NCBI GenBank assembly: GCA_036521075.1
Contig: DATDIL010000187.1
Location: forward strand, 1 to 64,000
Length of the DNA stretch: 64,000 bases
Direction: 5' to 3'
Source: DAIDKA01 sp036521075
Lineage (GTDB): Bacteria; Pseudomonadota; Gammaproteobacteria; Steroidobacterales; Steroidobacteraceae
The translations under genes and the position numbers were made by a program. Numbering within the stretch: the stretch's first letter is position 1; every line of letters begins with the position of its first letter. Below are positions 53,624 through 61,562 of the stretch, in pieces. The notes under the pieces are model-generated. The model was not told where the DNA came from. It saw only the letters and a list, made by a program, of their open reading frames with translations, and ran no database searches.

Positions 53624-54551
53624 GGACTTAGGGCCGCAACTGGAACTGGCGCCGCGGCGACCGCGCGCGGCGCCGTTCAGCTATCGGGTGATGCGCCGCG
53701 TGATCGAATACGGCCGCCTGGCGCGTCTCGATCGTCCGATCGGCATCTGGCTGCTGCTGTGGCCGGTGCTGTGGGCGCTGTGGATCGCCGCTTCCGGACG
53801 CCCCGCACCGCGGGTACTCATTGTGTTTGTGCTCGGCGTGTTCACGATGCGCGCCGCCGGGTGTGTCATCAATGATCTCGTGGATCGCAATATCGACCCG
53901 CGCATCCGGCGCACCCGGCAGCGGCCACTGGCCGCGCGACGGGTCACGCCGCATGAGGCCATCGTGCTGTTCGTCGTGTTGGCGGCTGCCGCCCTGTGGC
54001 TGGTGCTGCAGCTGAACGCGCTCACCATCCGCTTGTCGCTGGTCGGCGCGGGGCTGACCGTCAGCTACCCCTTCGTCAAGCGCCTCTTCCCGCTGCCCCA
54101 GCTGTATCTGGGCATTTCATTTGGCGGCTGGGGCGTGCCCATGGCCTTTGCGGCACAGACCGGTCAGGTGCCACGCATCGCCTGGGTGATCTTCATGGCC
54201 GCGGTGGTATGGGCCGTGATCTACGACACGCTGTACGCGATGGTCGACCGCGAGGATGACCTGAAAATCGGTGTGCGTTCCACGGCTATCGCCTTTGCCG
54301 ACATGGACCGGGCGATGATCGGCCTGCTGCAGCTGCTGATGCTCGCGGCATTGGCGCTGGCGGGCCGCACCCTGCATTTCGGCAACTGGTACTACGGCGC
54401 CCTGGGAGTCGCCGCCGCGACCTTCGTGTACCAGCAATGCCTGATCCGACACCGCGACCCGGATGCATGCCTGCGCGGCTTTCTCAACAACAACTACACC
54501 GGCGTCGCGATCTTCGCCGGCATCCTGCTCCAATACCTGTACGGCACCTGA
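53616..54551 (+). CDS. ubiA: 4-hydroxybenzoate octaprenyltransferase
   Basis: Start is uncertain: TTG 53616 (311 residues) overlaps recG slightly, while ATG 53691 would give 286 residues, close to E. coli UbiA (290). The two Asp-rich motifs are present: NDLVDRNIDPRI, and YDTLYAMVDREDD. About nine TM helices are visible. It attaches the polyprenyl tail to 4-hydroxybenzoate, the first membrane step of ubiquinone synthesis. Its place after recG in a co-directional run suggests co-transcription. The carotenoid oxygenase gene converges 3 bases from its stop. Confidence 0.93.
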   Translation: MAEDLGPQLELAPRRPRAAPFSYRVMRRVIEYGRLARLDRPIGIWLLLWPVLWALWIAASGRPAPRVLIVFVLGVFTMRAAGCVINDLVDRNIDPRIRRTRQRPLAARRVTPHEAIVLFVVLAAAALWLVLQLNALTIRLSLVGAGLTVSYPFVKRLFPLPQLYLGISFGGWGVPMAFAAQTGQVPRIAWVIFMAAVVWAVIYDTLYAMVDREDDLKIGVRSTAIAFADMDRAMIGLLQLLMLAALALAGRTLHFGNWYYGALGVAAATFVYQQCLIRHRDPDACLRGFLNNNYTGVAIFAGILLQYLYGT

Positions 54552-54554
54552 CGG

Positions 54555-56156
54555 CTAGGTTGTGGTACTCGCCGGCAGCTGGTCGCCGGGCACCCAGAAA
54601 CCATGGATCTGGCCGGCAATCCGATAAGGCATTTTCACGGTCGCGATCGGACCGTCTTCCAGGTGCGCCGTATCCACCAGGACCAAGTCCGCGCGGCCGC
54701 CTTCGCGCGGATGCGAGGCGACGCCGATCAGGTACCCATCCGCTTCGGCCGCGCCCTTGTGCCGCGGCACGAAGCACATCTCCGCCAGGCTCGCATCCTT
54801 CCCCAGCGAGAAGAACTTCGCGGTCCGGGTCATATGATCAAACATGGCCCAGCGGCTGCCGACCGTCGCGTCGCTGCTGAGCAGGAAGCCGTAGCGGTAC
54901 GGGACGGTGTGATAGCGATCATCCTGGCGGGACAGCGCGCCGGCGATACCCGGATACATGTTCTCGATCTCGTACGATTTCGCCTTCTTGTTGGCGAGGT
55001 TCACGCTGTAGCGCATGACCCGACCCGTGGCCTTCACGGGGTCGAACTTCTCATGCAGCTGCGGAAAGAACGGAAACTGGTTCGAATCCGCGCCATCGAC
55101 GTCGAAGTAGATCTTCTCACCTTCATTCCACGCGCCCATGCTGTGCGTGGCCATGTAGCCGGGCCCCTGGAACCAGCGCAGGTCCGTGCCGTCACCGCCG
55201 CGGCGCATGATTCCCAGCCAGCTCGGCAGCGTCGAATCCCAGGCGAAGTGCGGGCCACCGTTCTTGATCAGCTCCAAGTTCGTGGCCATCGGGCTGACAT
55301 AGAAGATCACGTACTTCTGGGTGACGCCGAAGTCATGGATCATGCCCACGTAAGGCATCTTCACCCAGGCGGACCAGTTCACCCCACCCTTCGGATCGGC
55401 GGAAAATACGAACACATCATCCGTGGCCAGGCCCTTCGCCTCGTAGCCAAAGGCCACCAGTTCGCCGGTTTGCGGGTCGATCTTTGGATGAGCGGTGAAA
55501 GTCTGGCCCTTCAGGCCGCCGTTGAAGGTGTAGTAATCATCGACGGTTTCGAGGGTCAGCGGATTCAACGCCACCGGCGGGCTGTCCTCCTTCATCGCCA
55601 GCAGTCGCTGGTGGTGATAGAAAATCTGCGTGTTGGCGGTGCCGCGGCTCAAGTCCTTGACGCTCGGGTCATCGGTCGTGGGATTGCGGTACATGCCGAA
55701 CAGCGAGCGGCGGGCAGCGTGCTGCGCCTTGTAGCGCTGGGTGCGCACATAGCGGCTGCGGAAATCGACATGCCCATCCTTGATACGGAAGGCGCCGATC
55801 ATCCCCTCGCCGTCAAACGGGATGTCATGCATGTAGATCGCAGGCTTCGGATACTGCGGATCGGGGCCCACGCGAAAGAACATGCCGTCGAGATCCTTCG
55901 GCAGCGTGCCTTCGACCTCGCAGTCGTACAGGTCGGTTTCCGACCGGTACACGGCGCCCATGGCGCTGCCGCCGCCGCCAAAGCCGCCGCGCTCTTTGGG
56001 GAACAGCACCTCGGCCTGCGCACTGGCGGGGAGCACCAGCCCACCCACGGCCGCGGCCGCGCCCGCGCTGGCCCCGGCAACCGCGCCCATGAACCCGCGG
56101 CGGCTCAATGACCCTAACGGAGTGGACTCATCGATGGTCGGTGGCTTGCGGCTCAT
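54555..56156 (-). CDS. Carotenoid oxygenase (RPE65/CCD family), Tat-exported
   Basis: The 533-residue product begins with a Tat signal: SRRGFMGAVAGASAG, with an Ala/Gly-rich h-region and cleavage near ASAQAEV. Four His iron ligands of the seven-bladed propeller are seen in TAHPKI, MIHDFG, ATHSMGAW and QIHGFW. FFRVGPDPQY and GEGMIGAF match the family. It would cleave a C=C bond of a carotenoid, apocarotenoid or lignostilbene with oxygen. Tat export is less common in this family and implies folding with iron before export to the periplasm. Upstream is the operator-like repeat shared with bioB. Confidence 0.9.
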   Translation of the reverse strand: MSRKPPTIDESTPLGSLSRRGFMGAVAGASAGAAAAVGGLVLPASAQAEVLFPKERGGFGGGGSAMGAVYRSETDLYDCEVEGTLPKDLDGMFFRVGPDPQYPKPAIYMHDIPFDGEGMIGAFRIKDGHVDFRSRYVRTQRYKAQHAARRSLFGMYRNPTTDDPSVKDLSRGTANTQIFYHHQRLLAMKEDSPPVALNPLTLETVDDYYTFNGGLKGQTFTAHPKIDPQTGELVAFGYEAKGLATDDVFVFSADPKGGVNWSAWVKMPYVGMIHDFGVTQKYVIFYVSPMATNLELIKNGGPHFAWDSTLPSWLGIMRRGGDGTDLRWFQGPGYMATHSMGAWNEGEKIYFDVDGADSNQFPFFPQLHEKFDPVKATGRVMRYSVNLANKKAKSYEIENMYPGIAGALSRQDDRYHTVPYRYGFLLSSDATVGSRWAMFDHMTRTAKFFSLGKDASLAEMCFVPRHKGAAEADGYLIGVASHPREGGRADLVLVDTAHLEDGPIATVKMPYRIAGQIHGFWVPGDQLPASTTT

Positions 56157-56207
56157 GGCGATGCTCCTGCGTGGAGGAAAAACCCGCGGATCATACCCCC
56201 AATCGTC

Positions 56208-56224
56208 TGGTCAAATAATGACCA
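56208..56224. promoter_or_regulatory. Palindrome TGGTCA-N5-TGACCA, candidate operator
   Basis: A perfect 6-base inverted repeat with an AATAA spacer lies in an AT-richer patch between the divergent carotenoid oxygenase and bioB. A second, shorter inverted repeat (TGAC-CAAA-TGTCA) overlaps its right arm at 56219-56231. The half-site TGGTC is of the GntR/FadR kind. The sequence does not match known BirA, BioR or BioQ sites. A perfect TTGACA at 56252-56257 follows; its -10 is weak. Confidence 0.4.
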
Positions 56225-56317
56225 AATGTCACCGGCAGCCATGATTGTCGGTTGACACTGGCGACCGCGGCCCGGAACATCCCCGGCGCCCCTCCAATGC
56301 CCGAGGCCGGGAAACCT

Positions 56318-57322
56318 ATGACGATGAGCAGCGGCGCCCCCCGACATGACTGGACCGTGGCGCAGATCGAAGGCCTGTTCGCACAGCCATTCCTCGATCT
56401 GTTGCTGACGGCGCAGAGCGTGCATCGTGTGCATTTCACGCCCAACACCGTGCAGATGAGCACGCTGCTGTCCATCAAGACCGGTGCGTGTCCCGAGGAC
56501 TGCGCCTACTGTCCGCAAAGCGTGCGCTACGACACGGGGCTGTCGCGCGAAGCGCTGATGGAAGTGGCGGCCGTGAAGGAAAGCGCCGAGCGCGCCAAGG
56601 CGGCCGGCGCTACCCGCTTTTGCATGGGCGCGGCCTATCGCTCCCCGAAAGCCCGCGACCTCGAGGTCATCTGCGCCATGGTCCGGGAAGTGCGCGCACT
56701 GGGTATGGAGAGTTGCGCGACCTTGGGGATGCTGGAACCGGCGCAGGCGCAGCAACTGAAGTTGGCGGGTCTGGACTTCTACAACCACAATCTGGACACC
56801 TCCGCGGAGTTCTACGGCGAGATCATCACCACGCGCACCTTCCAGGACCGGCTGGACACCCTGGCGGCGGTGCGTGAGGCGGGGCTGAAGGTGTGCTGCG
56901 GGGGCATCATCGGCATGGGCGAGTCGCCTCGCGATCGCGCCTCGCTGCTCGCGACGCTGGCGGGGCTGCCACGGCATCCGGAAAGCGTGCCCATCAACGA
57001 ACTGGTTCAGGTGCCGGGCACCCCGCTGCATGGAATCGCGCCGGTCGACCCCTTCGATTTCATACGCACCATCGCCGTTGCGCGCATCGTGCTGCCGCGT
57101 TCGCATGTGCGGCTGTCCGCAGGCCGCACCCAGATGAGCGATGAGATGCAGGCGCTGTGTTTCCTGGCAGGTGCCAATTCGATTTTCTACGGCGAGAAGC
57201 TGCTCACCACCGGCAATCCGGATGTCGCGAAGGACCGCGATCTGCTGGTGCGCCTCGGACTCACTGCCGAAGCGCCCCCGCCGCTCACGCCGGTAGCCGA
57301 GCCGCTGCCCGCGTACGCATGA
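56318..57322 (+). CDS. bioB: Biotin synthase (radical SAM)
   Basis: ATG 56318 (or 56324) gives 334 residues; earlier frame starts at TTG 56252 and ATG 56297 lie over the promoter region. The radical SAM cluster is CPEDCAYC (Cys 58, 62 and 65). Cluster/substrate residues follow in MGAAYRSP, YNHNLDTS, CCGGIIGMGES, VPINELVQVPGTPL and the Arg of LSAGRTQM. It inserts sulfur into dethiobiotin. It overlaps bioF by ATGA and heads the bioBFCD operon. Confidence 0.96.
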   Translation: MTMSSGAPRHDWTVAQIEGLFAQPFLDLLLTAQSVHRVHFTPNTVQMSTLLSIKTGACPEDCAYCPQSVRYDTGLSREALMEVAAVKESAERAKAAGATRFCMGAAYRSPKARDLEVICAMVREVRALGMESCATLGMLEPAQAQQLKLAGLDFYNHNLDTSAEFYGEIITTRTFQDRLDTLAAVREAGLKVCCGGIIGMGESPRDRASLLATLAGLPRHPESVPINELVQVPGTPLHGIAPVDPFDFIRTIAVARIVLPRSHVRLSAGRTQMSDEMQALCFLAGANSIFYGEKLLTTGNPDVAKDRDLLVRLGLTAEAPPPLTPVAEPLPAYA

Positions 57323-58512
57323 AGGCGGCACTGCAGGTTCGGCTGTCGCGGCTGGCCGCGCAGCACCTGCGGCGCCGGCGCCGGACCGTGGCCGCACTGG
57401 ATCCGGCGACCTGCGAGGTCCTGGTCGATGGTGAGCGACGGATCAACTTCTGCGGCAATGATTATCTGGGATTGAAGGCGCACCCGGCGCTCGCGCGGGC
57501 CCTTCAAGAGTGCGCGGCACGCGCCGGCTGCGGCAGCGGCGCATCGCACCTGGTGACGGGCCATGGCCTCGAACACGAGCGCCTCGAAGCGGAACTGGCG
57601 CAGTTCACGGGGCGGCAACGCGCGTTGCTGTTTTCGACCGGCTATATGGCCAACCTGGCCGCCATCACCTGCCTAGCGGCGCGCGATTCGCGCATTGTCA
57701 TGGACCGGCTGTGCCATGCCTCCCTGATCGATGCGGCGCACCTGTCGGGCGCACAGCTCAAGCGCTTCGCGCACGCCGATGCGCAAGCCGCGCGCGTGAT
57801 GCTCGAGCGCGCGGCGGCGCCGGAGGTGAATCTGCTGGTGAGCGACGGTGTGTTCAGCATGGACGGGGATCTGGCACCGCTCCCGCAGCTGGCGCAGCTG
57901 GCGACACGGGCGCAGGCCTGCCTCATCGTGGATGATGCGCACGGCCTGGGGGTGATGGGCGCGACGGGTCGCGGGAGCCTTGAGCATTTCAAGCTCGACA
58001 GCGCCGCCGTGCCCATCCTGGTCGGCACGCTCGGCAAGGCTTTCGGCTGTTTCGGCGCGTTCATTGCCGGCGATGAGGACTACATCGAGTGGCTGCTGCA
58101 GAGCGCGCGCAGCTATATTTACACTACGGCATTGCCGCAACCGGTCGCGGCCGCGGCGCGCGTCGCGCTCGGCGTGGCGGCCAGCGAAAACTGGCGCCGC
58201 GAGCGGGTGCTGGAGCTTGCCGCACGGCTGCGGCGCGGCGCGGCGCAGGCCGGCGTGCCGCTGCTACCTTCGCCCTCACCCATTCAGCCCGTGGTGCTCG
58301 GGGACAGTGCCCGGGCCTTGCGGGTCAGTGAAAAACTGTTCGAGGCGGGTTTCTGGGTCGCGGCCATCCGTCCGCCCACCGTGCCGCGAGGATCCGCGCG
58401 ACTGCGCATAACCTTGTCGGCCGCGCACAGTGAGCAGCAGGTCGACGCGCTGCTCGAAGCCCTCGCGGCGGCGCTGCGCGCCACGCCCGCCATACCGCAT
58501 GCAGCCGCCTGA
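57319..58512 (+). CDS. bioF: 8-amino-7-oxononanoate synthase
   Basis: ATG 57319, overlapping bioB by four bases, gives 397 residues. PLP-enzyme features: INFCGNDYLGLKAHP, GCGSGASHLVTGHG, DRLCHASLIDAA, VDDAHGLGVMG and GTLGKAFGCFGAF with the PLP Lys. It condenses pimeloyl-ACP (or -CoA) with L-alanine. It overlaps bioC by 14 bases, so the four biotin genes are translated as a coupled set. Confidence 0.96.
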   Translation: MKAALQVRLSRLAAQHLRRRRRTVAALDPATCEVLVDGERRINFCGNDYLGLKAHPALARALQECAARAGCGSGASHLVTGHGLEHERLEAELAQFTGRQRALLFSTGYMANLAAITCLAARDSRIVMDRLCHASLIDAAHLSGAQLKRFAHADAQAARVMLERAAAPEVNLLVSDGVFSMDGDLAPLPQLAQLATRAQACLIVDDAHGLGVMGATGRGSLEHFKLDSAAVPILVGTLGKAFGCFGAFIAGDEDYIEWLLQSARSYIYTTALPQPVAAAARVALGVAASENWRRERVLELAARLRRGAAQAGVPLLPSPSPIQPVVLGDSARALRVSEKLFEAGFWVAAIRPPTVPRGSARLRITLSAAHSEQQVDALLEALAAALRATPAIPHAAA

Positions 58513-59386
58513 TCCCTTTGTCCTGGACCGGCGCGCCGTGCGCGCCGCCTTCGAGCGCGCCAGCGCCACCTACGATGCGGCCGCGGTGCTGCAGGCGCGC
58601 GTGCGCGATGAGCTGCTGTCGCGGCTTGACCTGATCCGCATGACCCCCGAGGTGATCATCGATGTGGGCTGCGGCACCGGACACGCCGCCCGCAGCTTGA
58701 AATGCCGTTATCGACCCGCGATGGTCATCGCGCTGGATCCGGCGCTGGGCATGCTGCGCGAGACACGGCGCCGCGGCAGCTGGCTGCGGCCCCTGCAGCG
58801 CGTCTGCGCGGATGTGTTCCAGCTGCCCTTCAAGGACGGTGCGGTCGACCTGGTATTCAGCAGCCTGATGCTGCAATGGTGTGATGACCTCGACGCGGCA
58901 CTGCGCGAAATCCGGCGCGTGCTGTCACCCTCCGGGTTTTTCGCGTTCACGAGCTTCGGTCCGGATACCTTGCGCGAGCTGCGCAGTGCTTGGGCGACGG
59001 CGGACGGGGGCACCCATGTCAGCGGCTTTCGCGACATGCATGACATCGGCGATGCCGTGGCACGCGCCGGACTGTCGGAGCCGGTCATGGACGTGGAACG
59101 CTTGACGATGGTGTATCAGGACGTCGCCGCGATCACCAAGGATCTGAAGATCATCGGGGCCCGCAATGCCACGGCGGCACGCGCCCGGGGCCTCACGGGC
59201 AAGGGACGCTGGCGCGCCATGACCGAGGCCTACGAGACCCAGCGCCAACCGGGCGGCCTGCTGCCGGCCACCTTCGAGGTGGTCTATGGCGCGGCGTGGG
59301 GCGCACGCGGCCAGCCGGTCGCACCGGCAGTTCACGATGAGGTGTGCATCCCGGTTCATGCCATCCGCCGCCATCGGGAGCCTTAA
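58499..59386 (+). CDS. bioC: Malonyl-ACP O-methyltransferase
   Basis: ATG 58499 gives 295 residues. It starts with the BioC-like VRAAFERASATYDAAAVLQ, then the SAM motif VIIDVGCGTGHAARSL, IALDPALGML and VDLVFSSLMLQWCDDL, which is typical of BioC. It methylates malonyl-ACP to start pimelate synthesis in the BioC-BioH route. No bioH or other pimeloyl-ACP esterase gene is in the operon, so that enzyme must be elsewhere. Confidence 0.94.
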   Translation: MQPPDPFVLDRRAVRAAFERASATYDAAAVLQARVRDELLSRLDLIRMTPEVIIDVGCGTGHAARSLKCRYRPAMVIALDPALGMLRETRRRGSWLRPLQRVCADVFQLPFKDGAVDLVFSSLMLQWCDDLDAALREIRRVLSPSGFFAFTSFGPDTLRELRSAWATADGGTHVSGFRDMHDIGDAVARAGLSEPVMDVERLTMVYQDVAAITKDLKIIGARNATAARARGLTGKGRWRAMTEAYETQRQPGGLLPATFEVVYGAAWGARGQPVAPAVHDEVCIPVHAIRRHREP

Positions 59387-59389
59387 GAG

Positions 59390-60094
59390 ATGCCGGGCGG
59401 CTTATTTGTTACCGGCACGGACACCGAAGTCGGCAAGACCGTCGTCGCCCGACTGCTGGTGCGTTCCCTGGTCGCATCCGGTGTTCGCGTGGCGGTCATG
59501 AAGCCCGTGGCTGCGGGCAGCTTCATGACCGCGCAGGGCCCGCGCAATGCCGACGCCTTGGGTCTGATCGCGGACAGCAACGTGGTTGTGCCGTATGAGG
59601 CAGTCAATCCCTATTGCCTGGCCACGCCGGTGTCGCCGCATCTGGCGGCCCGGGAGGCCGGCGTCATGATCGAGCTGGAGCGGATCCGCGAGAATTACGC
59701 AAAACTGCGCGCCCGGGCGGACTGCGTGATCGTGGAAGGTGCCGGGGGGTGGCTTGCGCCCCTGAATGACAGCCAGTTCATCGCCGATCTGGCCGCCGCG
59801 CTGGACCTGCCGGTGCTGCTGGTCGTGGGGCTGCGATTAGGCTGCCTGAATCACGCTCTGCTCAGCGCCGCCGCCATACGGCAGCGGCGGCAGATACTGG
59901 CCGGCTGGGTCGCCAACCGGATTGACCCCGATTTTGCCCGCGTGCCGGAAAACGTGGCGACCCTGCAACGACATATCGGTATGCCGCCGATCGCCACCGT
60001 ACCCTATGATGAGGCCGCACCCGGAGCGGTGCCCCTGAGTGCTGCCGAAGTCACGGTCCTGGTTGCTTCGGCCGCGTGTAAGCGGTTGACTTGA
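59390..60094 (+). CDS. bioD: Dethiobiotin synthetase
   Basis: The 234-residue product has the BioD P-loop GTDTEVGKT near the start, MKPVAAG (substrate-binding Lys), and VEGAGGWLAPL. It forms the ureido ring of dethiobiotin using CO2 and ATP. AAGAG precedes ATG 59390, three bases after bioC. It is the last gene of bioBFCD. A DUF2244 gene follows 47 bases later with its own candidate promoter. Confidence 0.96.
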   Translation: MPGGLFVTGTDTEVGKTVVARLLVRSLVASGVRVAVMKPVAAGSFMTAQGPRNADALGLIADSNVVVPYEAVNPYCLATPVSPHLAAREAGVMIELERIRENYAKLRARADCVIVEGAGGWLAPLNDSQFIADLAAALDLPVLLVVGLRLGCLNHALLSAAAIRQRRQILAGWVANRIDPDFARVPENVATLQRHIGMPPIATVPYDEAAPGAVPLSAAEVTVLVASAACKRLT

Positions 60095-60116
60095 ATAAAT
60101 AAGTTCAGCCTGTAAC
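60086..60116 (+). promoter_or_regulatory. Candidate promoter of the DUF2244-cox operon
   Basis: TTGACT (60086-60091) and TGTAAC (60111-60116) are separated by 19 bases, slightly long. The intervening stretch is AT-rich (TGAATAAATAAGTTCAG), unlike its surroundings. It overlaps the last codons of bioD. Confidence 0.35.
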
Positions 60117-60141
60117 ATGCACAGCTCGCCGGCGGGGATCC

Positions 60142-60645
60142 ATGGAGTCAGCGCACGCCTGTATCGTGATTGCTCCGAACTGCTCGCTCAGCGTGCGAGG
60201 TGCGGTGCTGTTTTTCCTCTCTGCCTGCGCTCCATGCTTTGGCGTCGCCGGTGTCCTGACCTTTCTGGGATTCTGGCCCGTGCTGCCCTTTGCCGGTCTG
60301 GAAATGCTGCTTCTCGGCGCGGCGCTGCGCATCAGCCTCGCACGTCGTCATCATCGCCAGACCATTGTTATTTCAGAGTCGGATGTCATCGTTCAGTCGA
60401 ATATCGGCAAAGTCCGCAGTGAGGTTGTGTTTCCGCGGCACTGGGCACAGGTTAAACTGCGCGGCTCAACGTCGCGCCTGCATCCGAGCCGCCTCGTGAT
60501 CGAATCGCATGGACGACAGTGCGCAGTTGGTGACTTCCTGACGGAGGACGAACGCCGCGGGCTATACGGTAAGCTCGCGGGGCTCATCGGCCGCGTCAAC
60601 GAGTCGCCGACGCTAGGTTTTGCAGGTGAGGCTCGAGGTTTTTGA
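60142..60645 (+). CDS. DUF2244 membrane protein, cox-operon associated
   Basis: The 167-residue product has GGCGGGGATCC before ATG 60142. Residues 1-20 (MESAHACIVIAPNCSLSVRG) and two TM helices at about 18-40 and 44-62 are typical of DUF2244; a cytoplasmic domain with VIVQSNIGKVRSEVVFPRHW follows. Members often sit directly upstream of cytochrome c oxidase genes. Function is unknown; a role in oxidase biogenesis is inferred from context only. A hairpin lies at its stop codon, before coxB. Confidence 0.8.
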   Translation: MESAHACIVIAPNCSLSVRGAVLFFLSACAPCFGVAGVLTFLGFWPVLPFAGLEMLLLGAALRISLARRHHRQTIVISESDVIVQSNIGKVRSEVVFPRHWAQVKLRGSTSRLHPSRLVIESHGRQCAVGDFLTEDERRGLYGKLAGLIGRVNESPTLGFAGEARGF

Positions 60646-60659
60646 TGGCCGCAGGCCAT
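60645..60659 (+). promoter_or_regulatory. Hairpin between DUF2244 stop and coxB start
   Basis: ATGGCC-GCA-GGCCAT is a perfect 6-bp stem with a 3-base loop, starting at the last base of the DUF2244 stop. No T-run follows (GAGATACATAT), so it is not a classic terminator. It ends 14 bases before ATG 60674 and could affect coxB translation or mRNA processing. Confidence 0.3.
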
Positions 60660-60673
60660 GAGATACATATAAA

Positions 60674-61534
60674 ATGATGCGCAAATTCCTGTCCCCGTTC
60701 GCCGCCGTGGCGGTGTTGGCCGTGAGCCTGTCGTCTGCCGCGCACGCCAAATCCGGCTGGGCAGAGCTGAACATGACGCCGGGCGTGACCGCGATGTCAC
60801 GCCAGATCTATGGCCTGCACATGTTGATGTTCTGGCTGTGCGTCGGGATCGCGGTGGTCGTCTTCGGCGTGATGGCGTATTCGATTTTCGCCTTCCGCAA
60901 ATCCCGCGGCGCCGTGGCGGATACCACCCTGCTCCACAGCACCACGGTCGAGATCATCTGGACCATCGTGCCCATTGCGATCCTGGTCGCCACCGCCGTG
61001 CCGGCCGCCACCACCTTGATCAAGACCGAGGACCTGCGCAATTCGCAGCTGACGATCAAGATCACCGGCTTCCAGTGGGGCTGGGACTACGACTACCTGA
61101 ACAATGGCGTCGAATACTTCTCGCGCCTGGATCGCGCCAGCGACGCGGCCCGCCAGCTCGGTTCGGGCATCGATGTCAGGACCGTGCCGCATTACTTGCT
61201 GAACGTGGACCACCCGCTGGTCGTGCCGGTGGCCACGAAGGTGCGCGTGCTGGTCACGGCGAACGATGTGATTCATTCCTGGTGGGTGCCGGCGTTCGGC
61301 GTGAAGAAGGACGCGATTCCGGGGTTCGTCAATGAGGCCTGGTTCAACATCGATGCCGACAAGGCCGGCGTGTACCGCGGCAACTGCGCCGAGCTGTGCG
61401 GTCGGGATCACGGCTTCATGCCGATCGTGGTGAACGCGCTTTCCAAGGATGACTTCGCGGCATGGCTGAAGGCCAAACAGCTCGAGCAGCATCCCCCGGC
61501 TGCCGCCGACTCTTCGGCTCCGGCCGCGAAGTAA
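60674..61534 (+). CDS. coxB: Cytochrome c oxidase subunit II
   Basis: The 286-residue product has a signal peptide (MMRKFLSPFAAVAVLAVSLS, cleavage near AHAKSG), two TM helices (about 55-78 and 95-118), the aromatic segment FQWGWDYDY that receives electrons, and the CuA site CAELCGRDHGFM. There is no C-terminal cytochrome c domain, so it is the aa3 rather than caa3 form. The protein ends with an Ala/Pro-rich tail. It precedes coxA by 28 bases. Confidence 0.95.
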   Translation: MMRKFLSPFAAVAVLAVSLSSAAHAKSGWAELNMTPGVTAMSRQIYGLHMLMFWLCVGIAVVVFGVMAYSIFAFRKSRGAVADTTLLHSTTVEIIWTIVPIAILVATAVPAATTLIKTEDLRNSQLTIKITGFQWGWDYDYLNNGVEYFSRLDRASDAARQLGSGIDVRTVPHYLLNVDHPLVVPVATKVRVLVTANDVIHSWWVPAFGVKKDAIPGFVNEAWFNIDADKAGVYRGNCAELCGRDHGFMPIVVNALSKDDFAAWLKAKQLEQHPPAAADSSAPAAK

Positions 61535-61562
61535 GCAACCGATACATCAAAGAGATACGAAC

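Noticed and set aside
54603..56111. 502-codon rightward frame over the carotenoid oxygenase
   Set aside because: The oxygenase on the other strand has a Tat signal and all four iron ligands; this frame shows no motif.
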